Assembly: GCA_030849085.1 (NCBI GenBank)
Contig: JASAOM010001016.1
Coordinates: forward strand, 1-64,000
Length of the DNA stretch: 64,000 bases
Direction: 5' to 3'
From: Borovskyia barvae
Lineage: Eukaryota; Euglenozoa; Kinetoplastea; Trypanosomatida; Trypanosomatidae
Shown here: positions 40,843 to 50,067 of the stretch, in pieces
How positions within the stretch are numbered: the first letter of the stretch is position 1
Layout of the letters: the number at the start of each line of letters is the position of its first letter
Notes under the pieces: generated by a model
Told to the model about the DNA's origin: nothing
Seen by the model: only the letters and a program-made list of their open reading frames with translations
The model's database searches: none
Program-made: the position numbers and the translations under genes

Positions 40843-41042
40843 GGAGGGAGGGCAGAGCCGGTGAAGAGGATGGTGCCGTGTAACGCGGCCGTCTCGCTCT
40901 ACGACCACCCAACCCTTCCGAAGAGGGGAAGGGGGGGGCTCCTTTCTGTTGCCTTCATTTTGACTGAACGTGGACACCATGCCCTACAACGACCCACCGT
41001 GTCGTTCAAGATGCTTTCTTCTGCTTTCTACAGCATTGGCTT

Positions 41043-43679
41043 CTACCCGTGCCCCTTCTCCGCCTTCGCTTCCGATTCCCTCACCAGGAGGGATGGTTGA
41101 CGCAGTCCTCTGAGAAGCTCCGTCAAGGCCTGCTTCTTGTAACTGTACTTCGCTGCGAGGTCGCCAAGCACCCTCAACTCCGCCACTGCCGTCACTGTCA
41201 CCGACTCACACTCCGGGCAGTACAGCCGCACGTGGGTGGGGACGCTCTGCTGCCACCGCGTCAGCTCAACGACAGTGTGCTGACCTCCCCCGACCCGAGT
41301 CGGAAGCTGTGCGGTCAGGGGAGACAAGCTACGGTTGCGTGGGTGAAGAAGAAGACAGGAGGCGCAGTAGGTGTGTCCACACGGCACGCACACGACGGGC
41401 TGTGTGTACAGCTGAAGGCACACCGAGCAGCTACACGCACTCTCCGTTGCACTCTCGGCAGCTTCAATGCGTCCTGCAGCAGCGCAGACAGCCGACTTGT
41501 ACCTCGTGAAATGAAGTTCGGCCGCCTGCAAAGCAGTTTGCGCATCCTGCGCGGCAAGCACCGCATCCGCCCCTCGTTCGACCGCCTCTAGACGTTCGCG
41601 CTTCGCACGGCACAGATCATCTCGCAGCGTGTGGCCCAATAGCTGCAAATCCAACTCTCGCTGCTTCGCCTCCGCCCGCTCCTGTTCCATCCTTCCCTGC
41701 ACGTCAGCGAGCGCAGCAGCGTGCTGCTGTTGCATGCGGCACTGTACCTCACGAGTGAGAAGTGCCGCCCAAGAAGTAGCGGTGTCCCCTAGGATGCGCC
41801 CACGCTGCAGCGCCTCCTCTTCCCCAATGCGTATCGCCAGCACGTATTGACTGCTCATATATCTCCACATCTCTTCGCGGGCTGCACCAGCGCGACGGGT
41901 CAGCTGTTGGCATGTGAAGGCGTACTCCTCCATCATGGCGCGTCGAGCCTCCTGCTCCTCGTGCGCGCAGCGCGCCCGACTCTGCAGTAGTACCCCGTGC
42001 AGCTCCGCCAGATGCCTCATGCCTTCCGCGTATCGTGTTCGGTCCTGCTCGGCAGTGAGCCTCCAACGCTGCTCACAAGCCTTCACCGCCTCGACGGTCT
42101 GTTGTCTCCCGTGCAACTTCGCCTCCTGCATAGCCCGCGTGTGGGCCTCCTCCTTCTCCGTCAGCTCCGCCTCCCACGCGAGTCGCCGTTCCGCTGCCGC
42201 ACGGTGAGAAGCGGCGGCGTCTGCGTCCAACTGGGCGAGGAGCTTCCCACGCACACCGGCCACTTCCTGCTCATGTTCCCGCCGCTCCGCCTCCAGCTGC
42301 GTACTCCACTCCACCCGTAAGGCCTCCACGCGCTGTTCGAACTGATGCTCCAGTTGAGCACGCGTCTGCGTCACTGCCACCCTCATGGCCTGTTGCCCCG
42401 CTCGCTCCTCTTGCCTCGCGAATTCATCGAAGCAGGCGTCACAAGTATCCCGGAACGCTGCCATGCGCGTATCCACCGCGACGGTCCACTCCTCGACTTG
42501 CCGAAGCATCTGTCCAACGCGAGCATCTGCCTCCACGCCCACCCGCGCGTATGCCTTTTCCGCTGCAGCAATGATCCCTCTTCTTTCTCGACTCCAAGCC
42601 TCACGCAACTGCGTGCTGGCGCTGAGCTCGCCGAACAGAAGCGCATGGCGCGCCGTCGCTTCCTCTTGCTCAGCAGCCACTAGAAGTCCGGCACACAACT
42701 GGTGTTGGGATCGGCATCGCCTCTCTTCATCAATCTTTTGTTGAGTAGTGATCTCCTGTTGGGCACGCAGCTCCTGCCGCTCCTGCACTTCAAAAGCGTA
42801 CCGGCGAACCGCATCTTGAGTCACGCTAAGCCGTTGGTGTATTGCCTCTAGCAGCACAGTAAGCGGTGCGTGCACAAGTGGTTCTTGGTCGGCAACACCG
42901 AGAGCGGTGTGGCCGTTGGAGCCCAATGTGGCTGCGATCTGTGCTTGGTGCGCGTCGATCAACCGCACCAACTCCAAGTTCAGTTGCTGCAAGATGGAGT
43001 AACGCACTTCCTGGCGTATGCGCTGAGCTAACGCAGCATCATGGATGAGAATGAAGTTCGCATCTTCTTCCCTCTCCAGCTCCCGGCGGGCCTCCAGGTG
43101 CGCTTGCATCAGCTGCATGGATTCCCCGGCCCCCTTGTGAGCGGCTTGTGCGGCCGCGAGTTGCCCCTTTAGTTCACTACACACTTCATGATGCACGCGG
43201 AGATCCTTCTGAAGGTCGACGACGGATTGCTGCAGCGCTGCGAGTTTCGCTTTTGCATCCGCTTCGTTACTCTCCTGGTGCTCCTTCTCGAACTGACGCA
43301 GACGCTCCAGCTCACTCTGTTCCGCGCGGTGCATCGCACTAAGCCGTTCGAAGTTCCGTTGAATGGCGTTGACGCTGTCCGTCCGCTGCGTTAGATCGTG
43401 CTGTAGCCGCTGAATGATGGCAAGCAGCTCGGCATGCGTCGTCTCTTCTGAGATGACGTACGGCTCCCGCTCCACCGCCCACGACGAAGACAAACTCGCG
43501 GAAGCGGATCCACGCGCGCGGGCAGAGGGGTCGTGTCGGGGCTGGATTTTTGGAAGACCCCGGCACGACGTCGAGTTTCGCATCATAGCTGTATCTTCCC
43601 CACCGAGAGCGCTGACTCGCTTCTCTGCCATCATACGGCTGAAGGCGCTCCGCTGTGCGCCCTTTTCTCCGGGCCGCAT
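41043..43679 (-). CDS. Long coiled-coil protein with C-terminal RING finger
   Basis: The protein is 878 aa from ATG 43677-43679. After about 80 disordered residues, almost everything up to residue 745 is heptad-rich coiled coil (for example LQQSVVDLQKDLRVHHE, MRVAVTQTRAQLEHQFEQRV). The C-terminus is a C3HC4 RING: CSVC (751-754), CVPCGHTYCASC with Cys767, His769, Cys772 and Cys775, and CPEC (821-824). A loop of about 45 residues separates the third and fourth metal pairs, longer than in most RINGs. A RING with intact ligands suggests E3 ubiquitin ligase activity; a coiled-coil scaffold suggests an oligomeric or cytoskeletal protein. The substrate is unknown. Transcripts read from right to left; the next gene is the M1 peptidase. 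Confidence 0.8.
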   Translation of the reverse strand: MRPGEKGAQRSAFSRMMAEKRVSALGGEDTAMMRNSTSCRGLPKIQPRHDPSARARGSASASLSSSWAVEREPYVISEETTHAELLAIIQRLQHDLTQRTDSVNAIQRNFERLSAMHRAEQSELERLRQFEKEHQESNEADAKAKLAALQQSVVDLQKDLRVHHEVCSELKGQLAAAQAAHKGAGESMQLMQAHLEARRELEREEDANFILIHDAALAQRIRQEVRYSILQQLNLELVRLIDAHQAQIAATLGSNGHTALGVADQEPLVHAPLTVLLEAIHQRLSVTQDAVRRYAFEVQERQELRAQQEITTQQKIDEERRCRSQHQLCAGLLVAAEQEEATARHALLFGELSASTQLREAWSRERRGIIAAAEKAYARVGVEADARVGQMLRQVEEWTVAVDTRMAAFRDTCDACFDEFARQEERAGQQAMRVAVTQTRAQLEHQFEQRVEALRVEWSTQLEAERREHEQEVAGVRGKLLAQLDADAAASHRAAAERRLAWEAELTEKEEAHTRAMQEAKLHGRQQTVEAVKACEQRWRLTAEQDRTRYAEGMRHLAELHGVLLQSRARCAHEEQEARRAMMEEYAFTCQQLTRRAGAAREEMWRYMSSQYVLAIRIGEEEALQRGRILGDTATSWAALLTREVQCRMQQQHAAALADVQGRMEQERAEAKQRELDLQLLGHTLRDDLCRAKRERLEAVERGADAVLAAQDAQTALQAAELHFTRYKSAVCAAAGRIEAAESATESACSCSVCLQLYTQPVVCVPCGHTYCASCLLLHPRNRSLSPLTAQLPTRVGGGQHTVVELTRWQQSVPTHVRLYCPECESVTVTAVAELRVLGDLAAKYSYKKQALTELLRGLRQPSLLVRESEAKAEKGHG

Positions 43680-43727
43680 GACGCTTCTTGTATCGACCTA
43701 CGCAGTTCTCTCCTCTTCCTCCCCTCT

Positions 43728-43815
43728 CTACATATATTTATGTGTGTAACGTCACAGAGAAGAATGGGGCGGAGGAGGAGGAGGAGGAGGAGGAAGAGAG
43801 GGAGGGAGGGGGGGA
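43728..43815 (-). promoter_or_regulatory. Possible trans-splice signal for the RING protein gene
   Basis: A CCT-repeat polypyrimidine tract on the minus strand (43767-43815) is followed after about 38 nt by an AG at 43728-43729, leaving a 48-nt 5' UTR. The DNA just upstream of this ATG is purine-rich on the coding strand, unlike most genes here. Confidence 0.45.
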
Positions 43816-44645
43816 AGCAATCCTACGGCTGTCCCTTTCTTCCCCTCTTCCCCAATCAGACGACCCAAAAAGTTGCAAAGCCCAAGTCTAAACGGAACGT
43901 CTTCAAGGCGTGCGCCATCCCTGCCGACACACCCGCCCGCAAAATGGAGGAGCAGAACCTCCACCCCGCAACTATGGCAAGACTCCGCGGAGGGAGAGGG
44001 CGCGGGGGTGGAGAGACGCACTGAAGAAGAAGCAATCGAATGTGCGGTCATCACCCCATGAAGGTTAAGCGGGGCAGAGCAATGGATGAAGGAGGTACAA
44101 GGAAAGCGGAGAGGAGAGGATGGAAGAAACTCCAGCAGAAGGCTGAAGAGGATATTCTCGATACCCGCCGGCATAACACGCAATATATATGAAGATAAAT
44201 ATATGTGCGTGTGTGAAGGTTTGCGCGTTGCAGAGACTCCGCCCCCTTAAGACTTCCGCTTCCCCAAAAAATAAGTCAGAGGGAATCGTTAGAGGATGGC
44301 GAGGGGCTGACGGAGAGGAAGGGAGGGCCAAGGCAGCGACTACGCCGACGGTGGAGCATGACACTTTCATCCTCCTCTCTCTCTCTCGCATCGACTTCCT
44401 CTTGGTCATCTCCTACTGCTTGCATGAGGCACGCCAGCTCAAACCAGCGGTCCTTCCGTTTCGCCTTTCCTTACGGTTCTGGCCTGCTCATTTATGTAGT
44501 TTCTTTTTCTGGAGCGAGTACGGTGCGTTACGGGGGGGGGGGAGGGATAATGAGAGAGTCGATGCTGGCAGTGCTTTTGGAGGGGAGGCGTGGGTCCTCT
44601 CCACTTTCCTCCTCTTCCTCGACCCCATCAGACAATCGTGCATAG

Positions 44646-44670
44646 ATATATATATAGAGAGAGAGAGAGG
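44646..44670. repeat. (TA)n-(GA)n microsatellite
   Basis: A short TA tract (44646-44656) runs into GA units, in the presumed 3' UTR about 95-120 nt downstream of the VTT stop codon. Confidence 0.85.
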
Positions 44671-44763
44671 AGGGGGGGTGAGGGGGAAACGGTCGTCTCC
44701 AGCCTCTGCCCTTTTCGCTCTCCCCTTCTCCCTTCCTCCTCCCCCCCCCCGATATACACCCTC

Positions 44764-45753
44764 TTATCTTCGCTGCGCTGGGGGCGGTACACGCACCGCA
44801 CCGCTTCCGTGATGCGCAGGAGGGTCATCCGACGCTCCACCGGCGGGGCCTGCATCGCCTTCCTGGCCTCGGGGCACCTCAAAGCGTCGCTTCAGTCGAA
44901 ACCCGGTCAGGATGCTGCACGCGAGGACGACCAGGAGGAGCGTATCCCACCACGTAACGATGCGCCTCGTCTCGCCCGGCTTACCAAAATGTGCCAACGA
45001 GCCAAAGCGCACGGCCAAGTACGTCTGAGGCATGATCCCCAACATCGTCGCGGAGGCGAAGGTGAACAGTGGGACGCCGACGATGGGGGATGCGAGGTTG
45101 ACGAGCCAGTTGGGTAAGATCGGGGTGAGGCGCAGAAACAGGAGATACACGAAAAGGTCTCTGCGGTAGCGGCTGACCTGTCCGCGAATGCGCAGAAGCC
45201 CTTTGCCGCGCATCATTCGCATATCCACCGCCTCCACGAGGGACGTGCCTACCGCACGGGAGAACAGAAAGCAGCTCACCGCCCCTGCCGTTCCGAGGGC
45301 CGTGCAGTAGGGCACCCCCAGCAGAGTGCCAAGGACAGCGCCAACAGCCGCGTTGAGCACCACCGTACCCGGGATGCAAAACGTCTGCAGACCAAGATAG
45401 AGAGTGGTGATGCACAGCAGAAATTGATAGTACTGCTGCTGTGCAACGGACTGCAACTCGCGGCATACCTTGGCGATGCCGGCTGCCGTCTGCAACGACG
45501 TGGAGTCTCCTCGGAGGATATCCTTCACCTGTCCGAACACTCGGAAGGTGCCGCTGGCGTAGAAGACAACGAGTACTAATGTGAAAACGGGCAGCAGCAC
45601 GCGCAGAGCGTTGGGCCCCGTTCGATCGACCCGGTGACCTACATGCATCACGATGGTCATGGACAAAATAAAGAAGAGCGTTAGGTACCACACCCCGTCT
45701 TCCCTTGAGTACGCGTACGCCGTCACAGAGTCGAAGAACGTGAACGACGGCAT
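44764..45753 (-). CDS. VTT/DedA-family multi-pass membrane protein (TMEM41/TMEM64-like)
   Basis: The protein is 329 aa from ATG 45751-45753; the longer open frame begins at GTG. Hydrophobic segments lie at about 21-37, 51-67, 110-126, 130-165, 200-240 and 270-285. The central part matches the VTT (SNARE-associated Golgi/DedA) domain: QTFCIPGTVVLNAAVGAVLG (123-142), GTAGAVSCFLFSRAVG (154-169), then the re-entrant signature LFLRLTPILPNWLVNL (205-220) and SPIVGVPLF. In animals TMEM41B and VMP1 of this superfamily are ER lipid scramblases needed for autophagy and lipid mobilisation; others act at the Golgi. The precise subfamily here is uncertain, but the PILPNWLVNL block is closest to TMEM41. 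The C-terminal tail is polar and proline-rich. Confidence 0.85.
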   Translation of the reverse strand: MPSFTFFDSVTAYAYSREDGVWYLTLFFILSMTIVMHVGHRVDRTGPNALRVLLPVFTLVLVVFYASGTFRVFGQVKDILRGDSTSLQTAAGIAKVCRELQSVAQQQYYQFLLCITTLYLGLQTFCIPGTVVLNAAVGAVLGTLLGVPYCTALGTAGAVSCFLFSRAVGTSLVEAVDMRMMRGKGLLRIRGQVSRYRRDLFVYLLFLRLTPILPNWLVNLASPIVGVPLFTFASATMLGIMPQTYLAVRFGSLAHFGKPGETRRIVTWWDTLLLVVLACSILTGFRLKRRFEVPRGQEGDAGPAGGASDDPPAHHGSGAVRVPPPAQRR

Positions 45754-45825
45754 GAGGAATAAGGTGATGCGACACACCTACACACACACACACCACAGAC
45801 GCCTAACGCGACGTGTATCGCAAGT

Positions 45826-45860
45826 CTGTGGTGGGGCAAAAAAAAAAGAGGGGGGAGAAG
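45826..45860 (-). promoter_or_regulatory. Polypyrimidine tract and trans-splice acceptor for the VTT gene
   Basis: A C/T tract on the minus strand (about 45838-45860) leads to CCACAG with the AG at 45826-45827; the 5' UTR would be about 72 nt. It is followed by TG dinucleotides (45776-45793). Confidence 0.55.
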
Positions 45861-47047
45861 AAATGCAATCGGGAAGAAAAGAGAACCGCCAGATCGGGCC
45901 ACCCGAAAGGGAAAGGGAGAGAACAACGGAGGAGGTGGAGGAGGAGGAGAGTCGACTCGGCGATCACATCGTGAACTTCGTGTGAATCTCAAGAGGAAAA
46001 GCACGGCAAGAAGAATTCTCCTAGCGGGATGGGGAGAGAGAGAGAGAGAGAGACAGAGGAGACACAGAAGGGGGGAGGAGGGAGCCGTGGAGGAGGGGAA
46101 GCCAAAGTGAGGACGGCAGAGAGCGTTGAAGGAGAACAGGGGGGGAAGGACACACCCGAAGAAGAAGAGAAAGAACGAGTTCACAAGAGGAGAGGCAATA
46201 CTCTCATCAAGACAGAGGCGGCAGGTTGTCACCCCGCCTCAGCCGCTTGATATGCTGCAGCTGCCAATGGATTGGGGGGCGAAGAAGAGGGAGAAGGGAG
46301 GGGCGAAGCGCAGCAAAACGGCGCTGGCAGGTGCGTCGTGAAGCCTCCCGGTCTCTTTTTTCGAGGAGGAAGGGGGAGGAGGCGGGGTAAGGAGCGTGTC
46401 GACCCCCTACGCTTGCTGCTTGTTGGGCGACGCGATGGTTTCACGATAGGGGGGGGCGAGAGAGAGAGAGAGAGATAAGAGAGAGGAGAGAGACGTCAAC
46501 ACTCGCCCAGATCTGTTGGGATGACGATGTTTGCCCCTCTTCTCTCGCCCAGCCCTACCCTGCTCTGCCGAACCTTTTCGGGCAGCCCTTCTTGTGATAG
46601 TTATTTTATTTTTCGATACACCCCTCCGCTGTTCCCTCGATGCAGCAAAAAGGAATTCTCTCTCGCTCTCTCTATACACATCTCTTTCTTTCCTTCTTTC
46701 TTTTGGGTTGCTCTCGCTCCGCTCGCTGTCTATGTTCAGTTTTCTTCTCTTGAAGAATAAAAAGGGGGCGAGGGAGCGGAAGTAGACGACCGTACGACAC
46801 GCCACGCCCACCACCGCCCTTTCCAAACACTCGCCACTCTTTGGAAGAGAGCGGGGGGAAGCCCTTCGAGCATTACACCGGAACCCTCTTTGACTTTCGA
46901 GTCCTTTCCATGCCCTATCTCCTCCCCTGATGGAGAGTCGAAACGCGAGACGACGCAGAGAAGGGGGGGAAGGAGAGGAAGGGCATGAAAGGGGCACAGA
47001 AGCACACGAAGTATGAAGTAACAAGATCGAAATGGACTATAGAGGTA

Positions 47048-47078
47048 TACACACACACACACGTATATATATATATAG
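47048..47078. repeat. (AC)n-(TA)n microsatellite
   Basis: AC units (47048-47062) are followed by TA units (47064-47078). Confidence 0.9.
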
Positions 47079-48313
47079 ATATATGCGTGCGTGCGTGTGC
47101 GTGTTCTCTCACCAAAGAAGCAAACGAAGAAGGGGGAAGGGATGCGGATAAGCGAGAGAGAGAGAGAGAGAATAAAGAAATGAGGGAGGAAAGGGTCCAA
47201 GAGAAGAGCGAAGAGGGGAAGGGAGCGGTGAGGTGGATGTCCTAAAGAAGTTTCATCCAGGTGGCCCCCCTGGGACGAACGAAGACACGAGAAAGAAGAG
47301 GACAGAGAAAACGAATGAGTTTTTCATTCGATATTCGAAAAAAAAATGCCGATTTTGGATCGTCGTAAAAAAAAATTTTCCCCCTTTTACGGAGCGAAGC
47401 GGGAGAGAGAAGAGCTGCGCGTCTTCCCTTTTTCGTATTTCCATTTCCCCCCTGACCCCCGTGTTAGATGGGGAGAAGGGAGAAGAGACATGAAGAAAGA
47501 TGGTACAACACCGCGCACGAGGGAGTTCTGGCGAAGCATCATAACGCAAAGAAGAAGAAGCGAGCATCAAAAGAAGAGGGACGGGCCGGGGGGAGGGGAA
47601 GGGAAGGGAAGGGAGGAGGAGATCTTCGAACGCACACAGCTTAGGGTTGCCATGCATGCCAACCGGCTGATACGAACGGAAGGAAGAGGGGGGCGGGGGC
47701 GCTTCGCGCCCACCAACGAGAGAGCGGAGGGCATGTTGTGCAGATATAATGCGTCTGCGTGTATGCGTGCGTGCTGAGGAGGTGAAACAAAGAAACCTCT
47801 CCGCGCATCGCGAACACAGCCACTGGAAAGGGGTCTCTTTCCCTCTCTCTCTCCCCTTTGAAGGTTGAGATCGGCGTGCTGTCCGTAGACGGAGTTCTCC
47901 TGCATCTCCCACCAGAGCCTGTCAAGGTGATGCGTTCAAGTCTCTCTTCGTGTTCCCCACCCTCCCTCCCCTACCCATATTCTTCAGGCATTCACCACAC
48001 AAACGGCAGCAGCAGCATATCCCACATAATGCTCCTCCCCCCCCCACCTCGAGACGCTCCAAAACACATCATCCCTACTTCTCTTGTTCGGCTCCATCAT
48101 CCTCCTTCCCTTCACGGTCGCTTCTCTCTTTGTGCAATTATGATCCTTCAGGCTCTCTGTGATATCGTAAAGGCAAGAAGGGAGGGGGGGAAGAAGAGAA
48201 AGTTAGAGAAAATAGAAGAATAAAAGAGAGGAGAGAGCGGGGTGGCGGTGAAGCCACCAGAGCACACCCAAACAACGTCCTCACCGTACTTCCTTCAAGG
48301 ATGTTCGCCCCTC

Positions 48314-48781
48314 TCAAAAGCCGCTCTTCATCCACTTCATCATGTGGTAGTGCTCCACCTCCATGCCCATGCTGCGATACGTAGCCATGGCGCGTGAGTT
48401 CTGCGTCTCCACGTAGAGGCGAATCCCTTGATAGAGGTCGGAGGCCTCCACCATTTTGCGCAGATGCTCGTACAGAAGGCGGAATAGACCACGGCGGCGG
48501 TGCTCCGGCATGACGAACACGGACTGGATCCACAGAATAGAGCCTGCTCGCCACTCCGACCACTCCTGTGTCGTCATCAGCATCGCCACAACCTCGCTGG
48601 TCTCGGTCACCTCGACCACGTAGAAGTCGGCCACGCCGGGGTGCTCGAAAGGAGTTGTCATGCCGCGACGCAGCGTCGCTTCATCCAACTTTAACGTCTC
48701 TGTCTCCCAGGCCATCTGCATTTGCATCGAGATCATCACGTCGATATCCTCGCGGACGGCATGGCGAACCTTGTAGGACAT
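48314..48781 (-). CDS. GNAT-family N-acetyltransferase
   Basis: The protein is 155 aa from ATG 48779-48781. The open frame continues upstream, but across the splice acceptor at 48813-48814, so this start is chosen. The GNAT fold is clear: an N-terminal strand-helix YKVRHAVREDIDVMISM, motif-D-like FYVVEVTETSEVVAML, SILWIQSVFVMPEHRRRGLF with the acetyl-CoA pyrophosphate loop RRRG (95-98), and motif B IRLYVETQNSRAMATYRSMG. The enzyme transfers acetyl from acetyl-CoA to an amine; the substrate may be a small molecule, amino acid or protein. It is a single small domain, close to the size of bacterial-type GNATs of the ribosomal/small-molecule group. The C-terminus ends MMKWMKSGF. Confidence 0.88.
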   Translation of the reverse strand: MSYKVRHAVREDIDVMISMQMQMAWETETLKLDEATLRRGMTTPFEHPGVADFYVVEVTETSEVVAMLMTTQEWSEWRAGSILWIQSVFVMPEHRRRGLFRLLYEHLRKMVEASDLYQGIRLYVETQNSRAMATYRSMGMEVEHYHMMKWMKSGF

Positions 48782-50067
48782 GATCGTGACAGTTTTGGAG
48801 AAACGCAACGTGCTGAGGAGGAGGAAGGGGGGGATGGAAGAGGCGATGCAGCAAAATAGAATGGCGTGTGTGTTTGTGTTTGTATTCGCGCGCACTTCGA
48901 TGAAAATAAAAAAATGAGAAGAGGACGAGAGGGGGGAAGCGAGTACCATGCTGTCCGTGGTGAAGTGGAGCCGAGAGGCCGAGGAAGAGGGAAAGTGGAA
49001 AGAGAGAAGAGTCAGGGGATGGGGAAGGAAAGAAGGAGACGCATGCATGAGAAGCGGTTATACACAAGTACTTTTCTGAAGACCAAAGAAAGATGGGAGG
49101 AGAGAGAGAGAGAGAGGGCGCGCAAGAGAAAGAAAGAGAGAAGGGGGGGCACATGTCAATACAAGGCCTCCCTCCCCCACCTCCCTCACACAGCTCCTCC
49201 TTTTCACGCACCATACGCATTAGCCTCAGCATAAAACGGCCTGCCGGAGACGCTCAATCGCCACCTGGAAGAAGGAAGAGCATTCGCCGCTCCCCCCACT
49301 CCTCAACGAGAAAGCCTCCCAACTTGCTGCACAAGCAACAACGCACAAAAGTACGAGTTCTGTTTCTTCTTTTCTTGAGAATTCTCAGGCCTGCTTTGGG
49401 TGGGGCTGCCACGCTGAGCCACCACCTCCACCGATGCAGACGTAACGAGAACAGAAAAAAAAAGTAGGGGACCTTTACACTTCTCCCTTCGGCTCGAAAC
49501 GGGGGGATTTGAGAAGAGCAGCACCGAGCACGAGCCCCCGTCATCGCCTTCCCATCCCACCAGTTCTGTCGTAGGGCATGGCCTTCGTGCTCCCCTTCTT
49601 CCTCTCCCCTCCAACCAAGCAAAAGCGTAACGGTATCCTTCCGTGACATGACGCATCGCAGTGGCCACCTCGAAGTGGAATCGAGGGCTTTGCAGGGAGG
49701 GAGGGGGGGGCGGAGGAAGAAAGACAAGCCTGCAACCTGGTGGTGAGACGTGCACAGCATAACAGAGGAAGAAGAGAGAGAGAGAAGGGGGGAGACGTCT
49801 ATGCAACACGTTACAAACACCAACAAAAATAGAAAGAGAGATGGTGAGGAAAAGAAGGGGAGGGAGGGAGGGAGGGAGGATCCACGTCCGCTCGGAGAGC
49901 ACTCCCAAAACCAAAAAGGCTCTCCTCCTCCTCCCTCCCCCCCTTCCCTCTTTACCCGTCCATCGTACAGGGGCACCGCCATCATTCCTCCTCAGGCCCT
50001 TTCATGCCACTGCCGCTCGAAACGTTCCGGCAACTCTCCTTTTCTGCATTCCGGCGTAGGAGCAGCA
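48782..50067. other. Intergenic region
   Basis: This is the 3' UTR of CTF4 and the 5' region of the acetyltransferase. GA-rich plus-strand stretches lie near 49097-49150 and 49768-49790. No gene is seen; minus frames such as 49254-49985 are featureless. Confidence 0.55.
48813..48839 (-). promoter_or_regulatory. Polypyrimidine tract and trans-splice acceptor for the acetyltransferase
   Basis: A CCTCCT-rich tract on the minus strand (48815-48839) ends in CTCAG with the AG at 48813-48814, giving a 31-nt 5' UTR. It rules out the in-frame upstream extension. Confidence 0.65.

Larger units (their letters stand above)
38893..41042. other. Intergenic region with CA and GA microsatellites
   Basis: This is the 3' UTR of the RING protein gene and the 5' region of the peptidase. 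It holds an AG-rich array after an A-run at 39781-39830, an AC array at 40630-40654 and a GA array at 40820-40842. No gene is seen. Confidence 0.6.
43680..44763. other. Intergenic region with TA/GA microsatellite
   Basis: This is the 3' UTR of the VTT gene and the 5' region of the RING gene. It holds the CCT-rich tract at 43767-43815 and a TA-GA array at 44646-44670. No gene is seen. Confidence 0.6.
45754..48313. other. Intergenic region with AC/TA microsatellites
   Basis: This is the 3' UTR of the acetyltransferase and the 5' region of the VTT gene. It holds AC then TA units at 47048-47078, GA arrays near 46029-46054, 46459-46475 and 47154-47172. Minus frames of 150-220 codons here (for example 47253-47912) are compositionally low-complexity and featureless. 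At 2.6 kb it is the longest gap after the 7-kb one. Confidence 0.55.

Noticed and set aside
47253-47912. 219-codon minus-strand open frame
   Set aside because: Composition is Ser/Pro/Phe-rich, reflecting pyrimidine-rich UTR DNA; no domain and no splice acceptor close to a start.
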